Assembly (NCBI GenBank): GCA_934553185.1
Contig: CAKTFF010000004.1
Span: 1 to 21,127, forward strand
DNA length: 21,127 nucleotides
DNA from: an uncultured Devosia sp.
GTDB lineage: Bacteria; Pseudomonadota; Alphaproteobacteria; Rhizobiales; Devosiaceae
Direction of reading: 5' to 3'
Both the position numbers and the translations under genes were made by a program. The notes below the pieces were generated by a model. The model was not told the origin of the DNA, ran no database searches, and worked only from the letters and a program-made list of their open reading frames with translations. Position 1 is the stretch's first letter. The number at the start of each line of letters is the position of its first letter. This document shows positions 6,826-17,952 of the stretch, one piece after another.

Positions 6826-8277
6826 CTAGAACAGGCTTCCAGCGGCAGTATGGGCAAAAGCGGCAAGCGGGCTGCCGACAGTGAAGTAGTAGGTAATGAT
6901 CAGGAACCCGCTCACACCCATGATGATATTAAGCTCGGCCGGAACCGCGGCGAACTTGGCGACAGGCTCGTCGAAATACATCACCTTGACGACGCGCAAA
7001 TAGTAAAAGGCGCTAACCGCCGAGGCCAGGACGCCGATGACCGCCAGCAGGTAAAGTTGTGCATCGATGGCGGCCAGGAAGGCGTGCCACTTGGCAAAGA
7101 AGCCAGCCAGCGGAGGCATGCCAATCAACGAGAACATGAGGATCGCCATGACGGCGGCCACAAATGGCCGGGTTTGTGCCGCCCCCCGGAGGTCTTCGAT
7201 GTTTTCCACAAAGCCGGTTTCTGTCCGCAGGGAGAGCACGCAGGCGAAGAGACCAACCGTCATCGCCACATAGATGGCCATGTAGATGGCGACGCCCTCA
7301 ACGCCGACCTGGGTGCCGGAGGAAAGCCCGACAAGCGCAAAGCCGACATGGCCGATGGAGGAGTAAGCAATCAGACGCTTGATCGACCGCTGCCCAATCG
7401 CGGCAAAAGCTGCGAGGACCATGGAGGCAATGGACAGGAAAATGACGATCTGCTGCCAATCCTGGGTGATGCCCTGAAAGGCATCCATCACGAGGCGGAC
7501 CATGATCGCCATAGCGGCCACCTTTGGCCCCATGGCGAAGAAGGCGGTCACGGGCGTCGGGGCTCCTTCATAAACGTCGGGCGTCCACATGTGGAACGGT
7601 ACGGCGGAGATCTTAAAGGCGACGCCGGCGAGAAGGAACACCAGACCGAAAATCAAGCCGATTGAGCGGCCTTCGCTGGCAACAGCCAGAACGATTTCCT
7701 GCAGATTGGTATGGCCGGTGAAGCCATAGATCAGCGACGCGCCGTAGAGGAGGATGCCGGACGACAGCGAGCCCAGCACGAAGTATTTCAGCCCGGCTTC
7801 CGTCGCCTTGCCGTCATCGCGCTTGATGGCAGCCAGCACGTAGAGCGCCAATGACTGCAACTCGAGACCGACGTAGAGGCTCATCAGGTCGTTGGCCGAC
7901 ACCATGGCCATCATCCCTAGCGTCGCAAGCAGGATCAGGATGGCATATTCGTATTTGTGGGTTCCGTTGTGTTCGGCGCTGGGCACAGCAAGCAGCAGCG
8001 AGAAGGCGGAGCCCCCGAGCACCAGCACCTTCATGAAGCGGCCGAAGCTGTCAGCGATGAAGACGCCGTTGAACAGCACGCCTTCCGCCGGCGCGAACAG
8101 GATCAGAGCTGCGACCGCAATGAGCAGGACAACTGCACCATAGGTCACAAGTGCTGCGCGTTCCTTGTTGATGGCGACCCCCACCAGGAGAAGGACAATG
8201 GCGCCAACCGCCAAAAGCATTTCTGGATAGGCGGGAGCCATGCTCGCGAAATCGAGGACGTCAGAGTTCACGAACAT
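6826..8277 (-). CDS. nuoN: NADH-quinone oxidoreductase subunit N
   Basis: NuoN is one of three antiporter-like membrane subunits of complex I. The 483-residue, strongly hydrophobic protein of about 14 helices carries the charged in-membrane residues expected: Glu139 (YVGLELQSL), Lys222 (FKISAVPFH) and Lys252 (FAMGPKVAA). The 30-residue spacing of the two lysines equals that of the E. coli protein. The segment [18 protein letters not shown] (231-248) is a family hallmark. The start is uncertain: the strong AGGAG site overlaps the nuoM stop and lies 1 bp from the ATG at 8277 but 7 bp from an in-frame GTG at 8271, so translation may begin two codons later. It is the last structural gene of the complex; birA follows with no gap. 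Confidence 0.96.
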   Translation of the reverse strand: MFVNSDVLDFASMAPAYPEMLLAVGAIVLLLVGVAINKERAALVTYGAVVLLIAVAALILFAPAEGVLFNGVFIADSFGRFMKVLVLGGSAFSLLLAVPSAEHNGTHKYEYAILILLATLGMMAMVSANDLMSLYVGLELQSLALYVLAAIKRDDGKATEAGLKYFVLGSLSSGILLYGASLIYGFTGHTNLQEIVLAVASEGRSIGLIFGLVFLLAGVAFKISAVPFHMWTPDVYEGAPTPVTAFFAMGPKVAAMAIMVRLVMDAFQGITQDWQQIVIFLSIASMVLAAFAAIGQRSIKRLIAYSSIGHVGFALVGLSSGTQVGVEGVAIYMAIYVAMTVGLFACVLSLRTETGFVENIEDLRGAAQTRPFVAAVMAILMFSLIGMPPLAGFFAKWHAFLAAIDAQLYLLAVIGVLASAVSAFYYLRVVKVMYFDEPVAKFAAVPAELNIIMGVSGFLIITYYFTVGSPLAAFAHTAAGSLF

Positions 8278-8281
8278 TCTC

Positions 8282-9856
8282 CTAGTGAGCTGCCGGCTCT
8301 ACGGGAGCCGATGCATCGGCGGCGAGCGGCTCGGCATGTGCCAGAGTCGCCTGGGCTTCTGCCAGGGACACCGCTGGATCAAGCCCGACCGAGGTCGCGT
8401 AATGGGACACAAGGTTGTCGACGGCAGCAGCAGTGGTGTCGAGGATCGGGGCCGGATAGAAGCCGAACACGATGGTCAAAACGATCAAGGGATAGAGGAT
8501 CACCTTCTCGCGCAGGTCCAGATCGAGCATCCCCCTAAGGCTGTCCTTGGTCAAAGCACCAAAGATCACCCGGCGATAAAGCCAAAGCGCATAGCCGGCA
8601 GACAGGATGACGCCGAATGCCGCGCCAAAGCCGACCCAGGTGTTGACCTGAAACACACCCATCATGGTGAGGAACTCGCCCACGAAGCCCGATGTGCCGG
8701 GAAGACCAACATTGGCCATGGTGAAGACCAAGAAGGCTACGGCGTAGCGCGGCATGCGTTCAACAAGGCCGCCATAGGCAGCGATCTCACGTGTATGCAG
8801 CCGATCGTAGATCACCCCCACGCAGAGGAACAACGCACCGGAGACAATGCCATGCGACAGCATCTGGAACATGGCGCCCTGGATGCCCAGCGCGTTGCCG
8901 GCGAAGATGCCCATGGTGACAAAACCCATATGGGCGACCGATGAGTAGGCGATCAGCTTTTTCATATCGGTCTGAACCAGCGCCACCAGCGAGGTCACGA
9001 TGATCGCGGCAACCGAGAGGAAGAAGACGATATTGGCGAACTGGGCTGACGCATCGGGGAACATGGGAAGGCTGAAGCGGAGGAAGCCGTAGCCGCCCAG
9101 CTTAAGGAGGATGGCAGCCAGGATCACTGAACCGGCAGTCGGCGCCTGAACGTGTGCCTCCGGCAGCCAGCGATGCAGCGGCCACATCGGCATCTTGACG
9201 GCAAGCGAGGTGAAGAACGCCCACCAGAGCCAAGGCTGCCAGGAAAGCGGGAAGTCATGAGTCAGAAGACGAGAAATGTCGGTCGTGCCAGCGTTCCAGT
9301 ACATGGCCATGATGGCCAGCAACATCAGCACGGATCCGACGAAGGTGTAGAAGAAAAACTTGTAGCTCGCCTGGATGCGCGCCGAGCCACCCCAAATGCC
9401 GATGATCAGGAACATCGGCAGCAAGGTGCCTTCGAAGAAGACATAGAACATGGCCAGATCAAGCGTGGTGAACACGCCGATCATCAGTGTTTCAAGGATC
9501 AGGAATACGATCATGTATTCCTTCATCCGTGTCTCGATTGACTCCCAGCTTGCCAAGATGGCGAAGGGCATGAGCAGCGCGGTCAGGACGACGAAGAGCA
9601 CCGAGATGCCATCAACACCGACGCGGTACCCGATCGTGTCGCCGATCCAGGCATAGTTGACCACGAACTGGAAGCCAGCATTGGTCGGGTCAAAGCTCTG
9701 CCACATGGCCAGCGACAGGGCGAGCACGATCAGCGTGACGGCAAAGGCTAACCAGGGGATCGCATGCACTGATGTACGTGGTGTGAACAACAGCACGATG
9801 GCGCCCACAAAGGGAAGCCAGGTGAGGACTGTAAGAATGGAGTTGGTGAAGGTCAT
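8282..9856 (-). CDS. nuoM: NADH-quinone oxidoreductase subunit M
   Basis: NuoM is an antiporter-like proton-translocating subunit of the complex I membrane arm. The 524 residues include Glu142 ([14 protein letters not shown]), Lys221 (FAVKMP-type [16 protein letters not shown]) and Lys252 (ILLKLGGYG), the helix-breaking charged residues of the pump; the Lys pair is 31 apart as in E. coli. The segment [16 protein letters not shown] (237-252) is diagnostic. The last 45 residues form an Ala/Glu-rich soluble tail (from about 480) that is longer than in E. coli NuoM. The start ATG at 9856 overlaps the nuoL stop by one base (TGATG), and the stop lies 4 bp before nuoN, whose ribosome site it contains. 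Confidence 0.97.
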   Translation of the reverse strand: MTFTNSILTVLTWLPFVGAIVLLFTPRTSVHAIPWLAFAVTLIVLALSLAMWQSFDPTNAGFQFVVNYAWIGDTIGYRVGVDGISVLFVVLTALLMPFAILASWESIETRMKEYMIVFLILETLMIGVFTTLDLAMFYVFFEGTLLPMFLIIGIWGGSARIQASYKFFFYTFVGSVLMLLAIMAMYWNAGTTDISRLLTHDFPLSWQPWLWWAFFTSLAVKMPMWPLHRWLPEAHVQAPTAGSVILAAILLKLGGYGFLRFSLPMFPDASAQFANIVFFLSVAAIIVTSLVALVQTDMKKLIAYSSVAHMGFVTMGIFAGNALGIQGAMFQMLSHGIVSGALFLCVGVIYDRLHTREIAAYGGLVERMPRYAVAFLVFTMANVGLPGTSGFVGEFLTMMGVFQVNTWVGFGAAFGVILSAGYALWLYRRVIFGALTKDSLRGMLDLDLREKVILYPLIVLTIVFGFYPAPILDTTAAAVDNLVSHYATSVGLDPAVSLAEAQATLAHAEPLAADASAPVEPAAH

Positions 9857-11976
9857 CAGATCAGTCCACCGGCCGTGATGGCCCAGGTCAGGAGCGCCGC
9901 AATGCCAATCAGCATGGCGAAGGCATAATGGTAGACATAGCCCGACTGGAGCCGCGTCACCCAGGAGGTCACATTCTGCACCCTGCGTCCCAGGCCTTCC
10001 GTCAACCGTTCATTGATCAGCCAATCATCAAAGCCATGCCAGAAGGCTCGGCCGACCCAAAGCGCGGGATTGACGAAGATCGTGTTGTACAGTTCGTCGA
10101 AGTACCACTTGTTGAGCAGGAAATTGTAGAGGCCGGGGTTCGCTGCGGCTAGGTTGCGAGGAACCTGCGGCTCGCGAATATACATGAACCAGGCGGCTAC
10201 GAAGCCGATGATCATGGAGATCGTAGCGCTCCACTTAACCCAGAGCGGAACATGGTGCGCTGCCTCGATGATCTCGTGGTCAACAACGATGGCTCCGGCA
10301 AAGAAGTGTTCGATGTGCTCCACATCATGAAAGAACATGCCGTAGAACACCGCGCCGGCCAATACCGCGCCGACAGCCAGCACATAGAGCGGCACCAGCA
10401 TGACATTGGGCGACTCGTGAGCATGGTCATAAGCGGAGCCATGCCCGTGAGCATGATCGTGGGCTGCGGCCGCATGACCATCGGCATTGCTGTCGTCGAT
10501 CGGCTCATGATGCGTCTCGGCGTCGGCATGTGCCGGGTCGGGATGCGCTGTGTGGCTATGCTGTGCGTCGCGCGGCGAGCCATGGAAGGTCAGATGGATC
10601 AGGCGCCAGGAATAGAAGCTGGTGAAAAGCGCCGCCACAACCAGGAGCCAGAAGGCGAACATGCCTGTATTGCCGCCAAAGGCGTAAGCGGCTTCGATGA
10701 TCGAGTCCTTGGAGAAGAAGCCGGCAAAGCCGAACCACTCCGTTCCAGGAATACCAACGCCTGTCAGGGCCAGAGTGCCAATCAGCATCATCGCATAGGT
10801 GATTGGTATCTTCTTGCGGAGCCCGCCCATGTTGCGCATGTCCTGCTCATGATGCATGGCGTGGATCACCGCGCCGGCGCCCAGGAACAGCAGAGCCTTA
10901 AAGAAGGCGTGGGTGAACAGGTGGAACACACCCGCGGAATAAGCCCCTGCCCCCAAAGCCACGAACATGTAGCCGAGCTGCGAACAGGTCGAATAGGCGA
11001 TGACGCGCTTGATGTCGTTTTGCACCAAGCCAACAGTCGCCGCAAAGAAGGCGGTGATCGCGCCGATGATCATGACAACCGTCAGGGCAAAGGGCGAGGT
11101 CTCGAAGATGGGCGAGAGCCTCGCCACCATGAAGACACCGGCGGTGACCATGGTCGCGGCGTGGATCAGTGCCGACACCGGGGTTGGTCCTTCCATGGCG
11201 TCGGGCAGCCAGGTGTGCAGGAGGAACTGCGCCGACTTGCCCATGGCGCCCATGAACAGCAGGAGGCAGATCACCGTCATAGCGTCGAGCTGCCAGCCGA
11301 GGAATGGCATGATCGGAAGGCCGGTCGATGCCAGTTCCTCAGCCGCCTGGAAGGCAGGGTCAAAGTTGATCTCGCCCAGAACCATGAAGGCGCCGAAAAT
11401 GCCAAGGGCGAAGCCGAAGTCGCCTACACGGTTGACGATGAAAGCCTTCATCGCAGCAGCGGTGGCGGATGGACGCGTGTACCAGAAGCCGATCAGCAGG
11501 TAAGACGCGAGGCCCACCCCTTCCCAGCCGAAGAACATCTGGAGGAAGTTGTCCGCCGTCACCAGCATCAGCATGGCGAAGGTAAAAAGCGACAGGTAAG
11601 CAAAGAAGCGCGAGCGATGCGGGTCTTCTTCCATGTAGCCGATGGAATAAAGGTGAACCAGGCTCGAGACGGTGTTGACCACAACCAGCATGATGGCCGT
11701 CAGCGTATCAACGCGCAGAACCCAGCGCAGGTCCATGTCGCCGACTTGGATCCAGCGCATGACCTCGACCTTGACCACGGCAGCATGCCCATCGGTCACT
11801 GCTCCGGCCAGACCGTCGCCAAAGGCAACGGGGATGAACACAACCCAGCTCAGCACCGCGGCGATGATCAGGAGGCCTGTGGTGATGTACTCGCTCGGGC
11901 GGTGGCCAATGGTGCGTCCGAGCAGCCCGGCGATCAGAGCGCCGATGAGGGGCAGGAAAACAATCGCCTGGATCAT
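9856..11976 (-). CDS. nuoL: NADH-quinone oxidoreductase subunit L with His-rich loop
   Basis: NuoL is the distal antiporter-like subunit, carrying the long lateral helix along the membrane arm. Key residues include Glu152 ([17 protein letters not shown]) and Lys247 ([19 protein letters not shown]), then the [17 protein letters not shown] segment. The C-terminal extension with [10 protein letters not shown] (622-631) leads into the last helix. At 706 residues it is longer than E. coli NuoL (613). Much of the excess is a hydrophilic loop at 465-520 with 14 histidines among Asp, Ala and Gly residues, lying between two helices where E. coli has a short loop. The loop is in frame with no sign of frameshift. 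Start ATG at 11976 has only a weak ribosome site; nuoK ends 9 bp upstream, so coupling is likely. Confidence 0.97.
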   Translation of the reverse strand: MIQAIVFLPLIGALIAGLLGRTIGHRPSEYITTGLLIIAAVLSWVVFIPVAFGDGLAGAVTDGHAAVVKVEVMRWIQVGDMDLRWVLRVDTLTAIMLVVVNTVSSLVHLYSIGYMEEDPHRSRFFAYLSLFTFAMLMLVTADNFLQMFFGWEGVGLASYLLIGFWYTRPSATAAAMKAFIVNRVGDFGFALGIFGAFMVLGEINFDPAFQAAEELASTGLPIMPFLGWQLDAMTVICLLLFMGAMGKSAQFLLHTWLPDAMEGPTPVSALIHAATMVTAGVFMVARLSPIFETSPFALTVVMIIGAITAFFAATVGLVQNDIKRVIAYSTCSQLGYMFVALGAGAYSAGVFHLFTHAFFKALLFLGAGAVIHAMHHEQDMRNMGGLRKKIPITYAMMLIGTLALTGVGIPGTEWFGFAGFFSKDSIIEAAYAFGGNTGMFAFWLLVVAALFTSFYSWRLIHLTFHGSPRDAQHSHTAHPDPAHADAETHHEPIDDSNADGHAAAAHDHAHGHGSAYDHAHESPNVMLVPLYVLAVGAVLAGAVFYGMFFHDVEHIEHFFAGAIVVDHEIIEAAHHVPLWVKWSATISMIIGFVAAWFMYIREPQVPRNLAAANPGLYNFLLNKWYFDELYNTIFVNPALWVGRAFWHGFDDWLINERLTEGLGRRVQNVTSWVTRLQSGYVYHYAFAMLIGIAALLTWAITAGGLI

Positions 11977-11985
11977 AGCGGTGGC

Positions 11986-12300
11986 TTAGCCCTTCAAGCT
12001 GCTGATGTCCTCAACCGCGATGGAGCCACGGTTGCGGTAGAAAATGACGAGGATGGCGAGACCAATCGCGGCCTCTGCGGCCGCGACAGTGAGAATGAGC
12101 AGCGCGAAAATCTGCCCCTGCAGGTCGTTCAGCACGGCGCTGAAGGCCACAAGGTTGAGGTTCACGGCCAGAAGGATCAACTCGACCGACATCAGGATAA
12201 CGATGACGTTCTTGCGGTTGATGAAGATGCCGAACACGCCGAGCGTGAACAGGATTGCTGCTACGGTCAGGTAGTGACCGAGCCCGATACCCAAGCCCAT
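11986..12300 (-). CDS. nuoK: NADH-quinone oxidoreductase subunit K
   Basis: NuoK is a three-helix membrane subunit in the proton path between NuoJ and NuoN. The 104-residue protein has the two buried glutamates of the family, Glu40 ([16 protein letters not shown]) and Glu76 ([12 protein letters not shown]), 36 residues apart exactly as Glu36 and Glu72 of E. coli. Length is normal (about 100-102, here with four extra N-terminal residues). The ATG at 12300 has a GGAG site 6 bp upstream that overlaps the nuoJ stop. nuoJ, nuoK and nuoL all lie in the same reading frame. Confidence 0.97.
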   Translation of the reverse strand: MGLGIGLGHYLTVAAILFTLGVFGIFINRKNVIVILMSVELILLAVNLNLVAFSAVLNDLQGQIFALLILTVAAAEAAIGLAILVIFYRNRGSIAVEDISSLKG

Positions 12301-12309
12301 TTGTGTCTC

Positions 12310-12918
12310 CTACAACCCTTGCCCGCTCTTGACCTTGACGACCTGCAGCGTTTCCTCTGCCCGCCGGGCGACTTGGTCGACCGGGTTCTGCCGTTTGACA
12401 GTGCCCTTGTGCCGCAGTGTCAGCACGATGGCGCCGATCATGGCGACCAGCAACACAGCTGCCGCACCCTGGAACAGGAAAACGTAACGCGTGTACAGCA
12501 CGAGACCGATGGCTGTCATGTTATCAACAGCGTCGTTCAACGGAACGGCCGATCCCCCCGCCGCTTCCGGCGACACCACAAAGCTTCCCGCGAGCAGTAG
12601 CAGTTCGAGCAGCAGAACGAGCCCCACGACCACGCCCACCGGCGCGTACTGGAGAAAGCCTTGACGCATGGAGGTGAAGTCCACGTCCAGCATCATCACG
12701 ACAAACAGGAAGAGCACCGCAACGGCGCCGACATAGACAACCACGAGCAGCAGCGCCAGAAATTCGGCTCCCGCCAGCATGAAAAGCCCCGCTGCGTTGA
12801 AGAACGCAAGGATAAGGAACAGCACGGCATGCACGGGATTGCGCGCCGAGATCACCATGACGGCCGAGAAAACAGCGACCGCCGCAAACAGGTAGAAGAA
12901 GAATAAAGGAAGGGTCAT
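12310..12918 (-). CDS. nuoJ: NADH-quinone oxidoreductase subunit J
   Basis: NuoJ is a five-helix membrane subunit next to the quinone channel, whose third helix takes part in coupling. The 202-residue protein shows the family core from ARNPVHAVLFLILAFFNAAG (25-44) through EFLALLLVVVYVGAVAVLFL (52-71) to FVVMMLDVD (72-80); Glu52 and Tyr62 are in the conserved third-helix region. The C-terminal 40 residues are basic and soluble. The ATG at 12918 follows the nuoI stop by 11 bp, with a purine-rich GAGAGGGAAGAG leader acting as ribosome site. Confidence 0.96.
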   Translation of the reverse strand: MTLPLFFFYLFAAVAVFSAVMVISARNPVHAVLFLILAFFNAAGLFMLAGAEFLALLLVVVYVGAVAVLFLFVVMMLDVDFTSMRQGFLQYAPVGVVVGLVLLLELLLLAGSFVVSPEAAGGSAVPLNDAVDNMTAIGLVLYTRYVFLFQGAAAVLLVAMIGAIVLTLRHKGTVKRQNPVDQVARRAEETLQVVKVKSGQGL

Positions 12919-12929
12919 GCTCTTCCCTC

Positions 12930-13418
12930 TCAGCGGTACGGCGCGTCAGCGCCAAGATTGGCAGCGATTTCTCGCTCCCACCGGTCGCCGTTGGCGAGGA
13001 GCCTCTCCTTGGAAAAGTAGAGCTCTTCACGCGTTTCTGTCGCGAATTCGAAGTTCGGTCCCTCGACAATAGCGTCGACTGGGCAGGCTTCCTGGCAGAA
13101 GCCGCAATAGATGCACTTCACCATGTCTAGGTCATAGCGAACGGTACGGCGGGTACCGTCGTTCTGGCGCGGCCCAGCTTCAATGGTAATGGCCTGAGCC
13201 GGGCACACGGCTTCGCAGAGCTTACAGGCAATGCAGCGTTCTTCCCCATTGGGGTAGCGACGCAGGGCATGCTCACCGCGGAAGCGAGGGCTGTAATGCA
13301 TCTTTTCGAACGGGTAAGCGATGGTCGGCTTGGGCTTGAAGAAGTACTTCATGGTCAAACCGAAGGCCTTCACCAATTCGGTGAGCAGAAGCGTATTGAC
13401 GAACTGGGTGGCGCGCAT
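12930..13418 (-). CDS. nuoI: NADH-quinone oxidoreductase subunit I, 8Fe-8S ferredoxin
   Basis: NuoI carries clusters N6a and N6b and passes electrons from NuoG toward NuoB. The 162-residue protein has two complete CxxCxxCxxxCP motifs: Cys62, 65, 68, 72 and Cys102, 105, 108, 112. The N-terminal amphipathic stretch and [16 protein letters not shown] (24-39) are the membrane-anchoring region typical of the alphaproteobacterial and mitochondrial protein. The tail around [17 protein letters not shown] (132-148) is also conserved. The start ATG at 13418 overlaps the nuoH stop by one base (TGATG), with a GGAGGGA site upstream inside nuoH. Confidence 0.98.
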   Translation of the reverse strand: MRATQFVNTLLLTELVKAFGLTMKYFFKPKPTIAYPFEKMHYSPRFRGEHALRRYPNGEERCIACKLCEAVCPAQAITIEAGPRQNDGTRRTVRYDLDMVKCIYCGFCQEACPVDAIVEGPNFEFATETREELYFSKERLLANGDRWEREIAANLGADAPYR

Positions 13419-14515
13419 CAGGCCATCCCTCCATGCCAGCCCCAGCCGGTAAGCTGAAGCACGAAAGCAACAATGACGACCATGAACAGCGACAAGGGCA
13501 GGAACAGCTTCCAGCCAATGCGCATGAGTTGGTCATAGCGGTAGCGGGGCACGATAGCCTTGGCCATGGCGATCATGAAGAATACCAGGCTGAGCTTGAT
13601 GAAAAACCACACAAGACCCGGGATCCAGGTAAAGGGCGGCAGATCGATCGGCGAGGCCCATCCACCCAGGAAGAGGATGGTGGTCATCGCGCACATCAGG
13701 AGGATGGAGATGTACTCGCCCAGCATGAATAGCAGGTATGGTGTAGCCGAATACTCGGTCATGAAGCCCGCGACAAGCTCAGATTCCCCTTCAACTAGGT
13801 CGAATGGTGGACGGTTGGTCTCAGCCAGAGCCGAAACGTAGAACACCACGAACATGGGGAAGAGCGGCAGCCAGAACCAGTTGAGGAAGCTCAGCCACGG
13901 CACGCCCAAAGTATGCGCCAAGCCCATATTCTGCTGCGCAAGAACGATCTCGCTGAGATTGAGCGACCCGACGCACAGAAGCACGGTGATGATCACGAGA
14001 CCAATGGAGACCTCGTAGGACACCATCTGCGCTGCGGATCGGAGTGAGCCAAGGAACGGGTATTTGGAGTTGGATGCCCACCCGCCGATGATCACGCCAT
14101 AAACGCCGAGCGAGGAGATCGCCAGAAGGTAGAGGATGCCCAGGTTGACGTTGGCAATGGCCAGACCAGCATCGACCGGGATAACCGCCCAGCCCGCCAA
14201 GGCAAGCGTCGCGGTGATCAAAGGCGCCAGAAGGAACAGCACCTTGTCGGCGCCGCCGGGGATGACGGCTTCCTTGAGCGCGAACTTGAGCAAGTCGGCA
14301 AAGCTTTGCAGAAGGCCGAATGGTCCGACGACGTTGGGACCGCGGCGAAGCTGCACGGCGGCCCAGATTTTGCGGTCGGCAAGCAGGATAAACGCCGTAA
14401 AGATCAGCAGCCCGACAAGCAGCAGCAAAGCCTTGTAGATCAATCCAACCTGTACGCCCAAGCCCAGGATCGGGATGCCGAACAGGTAGTCTGCGGCGGA
14501 GTTGATAAAGTCCAT
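13418..14515 (-). CDS. nuoH: NADH-quinone oxidoreductase subunit H
   Basis: NuoH forms the membrane part of the quinone-binding chamber. The 365-residue protein has about eight helices and the family hallmarks [20 protein letters not shown] (46-65), with [15 protein letters not shown] following, and [20 protein letters not shown] (231-250), the acidic loop lining the quinone pathway. [10 protein letters not shown] follows at 251-260. The ATG at 14515 is 9 bp after the nuoG stop, with GGGGAG about 4 bp upstream. The stop overlaps nuoI. Confidence 0.98.
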   Translation of the reverse strand: MDFINSAADYLFGIPILGLGVQVGLIYKALLLLVGLLIFTAFILLADRKIWAAVQLRRGPNVVGPFGLLQSFADLLKFALKEAVIPGGADKVLFLLAPLITATLALAGWAVIPVDAGLAIANVNLGILYLLAISSLGVYGVIIGGWASNSKYPFLGSLRSAAQMVSYEVSIGLVIITVLLCVGSLNLSEIVLAQQNMGLAHTLGVPWLSFLNWFWLPLFPMFVVFYVSALAETNRPPFDLVEGESELVAGFMTEYSATPYLLFMLGEYISILLMCAMTTILFLGGWASPIDLPPFTWIPGLVWFFIKLSLVFFMIAMAKAIVPRYRYDQLMRIGWKLFLPLSLFMVVIVAFVLQLTGWGWHGGMA

Positions 14516-14524
14516 TGGGCTCCC

Positions 14525-16627
14525 CTACTCCGCTGCCTGGCGCAGGCCGGTTGCCATGGCGGCACACTCGCCCATTACAGCTGAAGCACGTGCAATGGGA
14601 TTGCTGAGGTAGAAATCACTGATAGCCGAGCCAAAACGGGCAGAAGTGGTTCTAACCGATGCCTGCGACAGGCTTGCAATATCCGCAGCGTTGCCGGAGG
14701 CGATCTGGTCGATGCGGGCAAGATGAGGAAACTGCGCGTAAATCGCAGAACGCAACTGCTGAAGCGAGTTGAACGGCAGCGGCTTGCTTACGACTCCCGA
14801 AAGCGCGCGGATGATCGCCCAGTCTTCCTTGGCGTCGCCGGGCGGAAACACGGAGCGGCTCGTGACCTGAACCCGGCCTTCGGTGTTGACGTATGTGCCC
14901 GACTTTTCGGTGTAGGTTGCGCCTGGCAGGATGACGTCGGCACGATGGGCACCGGCATCGCCATGGCTGCCGATGTACACCACAAAGGCGTTGCCCATGG
15001 CAGACATGTCATACTCGTCGGCACCAAGGAGGAACAGCACGTCGAGTTCGCCCTTGGCAGCCAGGCCGATCTGATCGGCCGAACAGACGCCGCCGTTGTG
15101 CGGAACGAAACCGATGTCGAGGCCACCCACGCGACTTGCCGCATTGTGCAGCAGCGCAAAGCCGTTCCAGCCCGCTTCGACATTGGCGCCGGAGGCAAGC
15201 TTCGCCGCAAGCGCGATGGTGTCGCGACCCACCTGCTTGCCAAGGGTGACGTGGGAAACCGCACCTTCGCCGACAATGATCAGCGGATGCTTGGCGTTGG
15301 CCAGCACTTCGGCAAAGGAGCCCTTACCTGCGGCCAGATCCGCGAGGGACTCAAAGCCCTCTCCAAGATAAGCATAGTCATAGGTCAGATCAGCCCGTTC
15401 GCCGATCACGGCAATAGGCAGACCCGTGCCGCGCCAGGTCTTGCGGATGCGAGCGTTGATCAAGGACGCTTCTTTACGCGGGTTCGCGCCAATGATCAGG
15501 ATGGCATCGGCCTGTTCGATCCCGGCGATGGTGGGATTGAACAGGTAGGCCGAGCGCGGCATGGAGGGATCGATGCCCGACATTGCGGGACGCACATCGG
15601 TCATTCCAGATCCGAGTGAGCCAAGCAGAGCCTTAAGGGCAAACATTTCTTCGACCGCAGCCAGGTCGCCGGCGATGGCGCCAATACGGTTGCCCGCCTG
15701 CTTCATGCGCGCGGCAACAACAGCGAAAGCTTCGTCCCAGCTGGTGCCCTGCAGCTTGCCATTCTTGCGAACATAGGGCCGATCGAGGCGCTGGCTCTTG
15801 AGCCCGTCCCAAACGAAGCGCGTCTTGTCCGAAATCCACTCTTCGTTGATGTCTTCGTTGATGCGCGGCAGAATGCGCATCACTTCGCGGCCGCGGCTAT
15901 CGACGCGAATGTTGGAGCCAACAGCGTCCATGACGTCGATGGATTCTGTCTTGGTTAGTTCCCAAGGACGGGCGTTGAAAGCGTATGGCTTGCTGGTCAG
16001 CGCGCCGACAGGGCACAGGTCGATGACATTGCCCTGCAACTCGCTGGTAAGCGCCTGCTCGAGATAGGTGGTGATCTCAGCGTCTTCGCCGCGACCCAGC
16101 AGACCCATTTCGGATATGCCGGCGACTTCGGTGGTGAAGCGGACGCACCGGGTGCAGTGGATGCAGCGGTTCATCGAGGTCTTCACCAGCGGGCCGATAT
16201 ACTTGTCTTCGACAGCCCGCTTGTTTTCGGCAAAGCGGTTCTTGTCCACTCCATAGGCCATGGCTTGATCCTGCAGATCGCACTCGCCACCCTGATCGCA
16301 AATCGGGCAGTCTAGCGGATGGTTGATCAGCAGGAACTCCATCACGCCTTCGCGGGCCTTCTTGACCATGGGCGTGTTGGTGAACATCTCGGGCGGTTCG
16401 CCGTTCGGGCCAGGACGCAGGTCCTTGACCGACATTGCGCAAGAAGCCTGCGGCTTTGGTGGGCCGCCTTTGACTTCGACCAAGCACATGCGGCAGTTGC
16501 CGGCGACCGACAAACGCTCGTGATAGCAGAAGCGCGGGATTTCGGCGCCGGCTGCTTCGGCAGCCTGCATCAGCGTGTAGTAATCCGGAACGTCGACGAG
16601 TTGTCCGTCGACCTTGATGGAAGCCAT
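14525..16627 (-). CDS. nuoG: NADH-quinone oxidoreductase subunit G
   Basis: NuoG relays electrons from NuoF to NuoI in the peripheral arm. In the 700-residue protein I can place the ligands of cluster N1b (Cys34, 45, 48, 63), N5 (His103, Cys107, 110, 116) and N4 (Cys155, 158, 161, 205). The extra cluster N7 of E. coli NuoG is absent: no cysteine set follows residue 205 where it would be expected. The rest is a degenerate molybdopterin-oxidoreductase-like domain with no cofactor. I chose the ATG at 16627 (MASIKVDGQLVDVPD) because the ferredoxin fold begins there and a GGAG site lies 7 bp upstream. An open in-frame extension to 16762 would run inside nuoF and has random composition. Confidence 0.97.
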   Translation of the reverse strand: MASIKVDGQLVDVPDYYTLMQAAEAAGAEIPRFCYHERLSVAGNCRMCLVEVKGGPPKPQASCAMSVKDLRPGPNGEPPEMFTNTPMVKKAREGVMEFLLINHPLDCPICDQGGECDLQDQAMAYGVDKNRFAENKRAVEDKYIGPLVKTSMNRCIHCTRCVRFTTEVAGISEMGLLGRGEDAEITTYLEQALTSELQGNVIDLCPVGALTSKPYAFNARPWELTKTESIDVMDAVGSNIRVDSRGREVMRILPRINEDINEEWISDKTRFVWDGLKSQRLDRPYVRKNGKLQGTSWDEAFAVVAARMKQAGNRIGAIAGDLAAVEEMFALKALLGSLGSGMTDVRPAMSGIDPSMPRSAYLFNPTIAGIEQADAILIIGANPRKEASLINARIRKTWRGTGLPIAVIGERADLTYDYAYLGEGFESLADLAAGKGSFAEVLANAKHPLIIVGEGAVSHVTLGKQVGRDTIALAAKLASGANVEAGWNGFALLHNAASRVGGLDIGFVPHNGGVCSADQIGLAAKGELDVLFLLGADEYDMSAMGNAFVVYIGSHGDAGAHRADVILPGATYTEKSGTYVNTEGRVQVTSRSVFPPGDAKEDWAIIRALSGVVSKPLPFNSLQQLRSAIYAQFPHLARIDQIASGNAADIASLSQASVRTTSARFGSAISDFYLSNPIARASAVMGECAAMATGLRQAAE

Positions 16628-16631
16628 TGTT

Positions 16632-17939
<1,308 letters not shown>

Positions 17940-17947
17940 GCTTTTCT

Positions 17948-17952
17948 CTCCT
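17948..17952 (-). promoter_or_regulatory. Ribosome binding site of nuoF (GTG start)
   Basis: AGGAG overlaps the last two bases of the nuoE TAG stop and precedes the GTG at 17939 by 8 bp. With no nearby ATG in frame, this spacing supports the GTG as the real start. Confidence 0.75.

Noticed and set aside
6673..7665. A 330-codon plus-strand open frame across birA and nuoN
   Set aside because: Same explanation: birA and nuoN are in one minus frame and this is its codon-register antisense. It has no recognisable domain and overlaps two well-supported genes.
10252..12600. A 782-codon open frame on the plus strand across nuoL, nuoK and nuoJ, rich in Asp, His, Gln and Gly
   Set aside because: nuoJ, nuoK and nuoL all share one minus-strand frame, and this plus frame is the exact codon-by-codon antisense of it. 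Stops there would need TTA, CTA or TCA codons in the sense genes, which high-GC codon use avoids. Hydrophobic sense codons read as Asp, Glu, Gln and His in antisense, which explains the composition.
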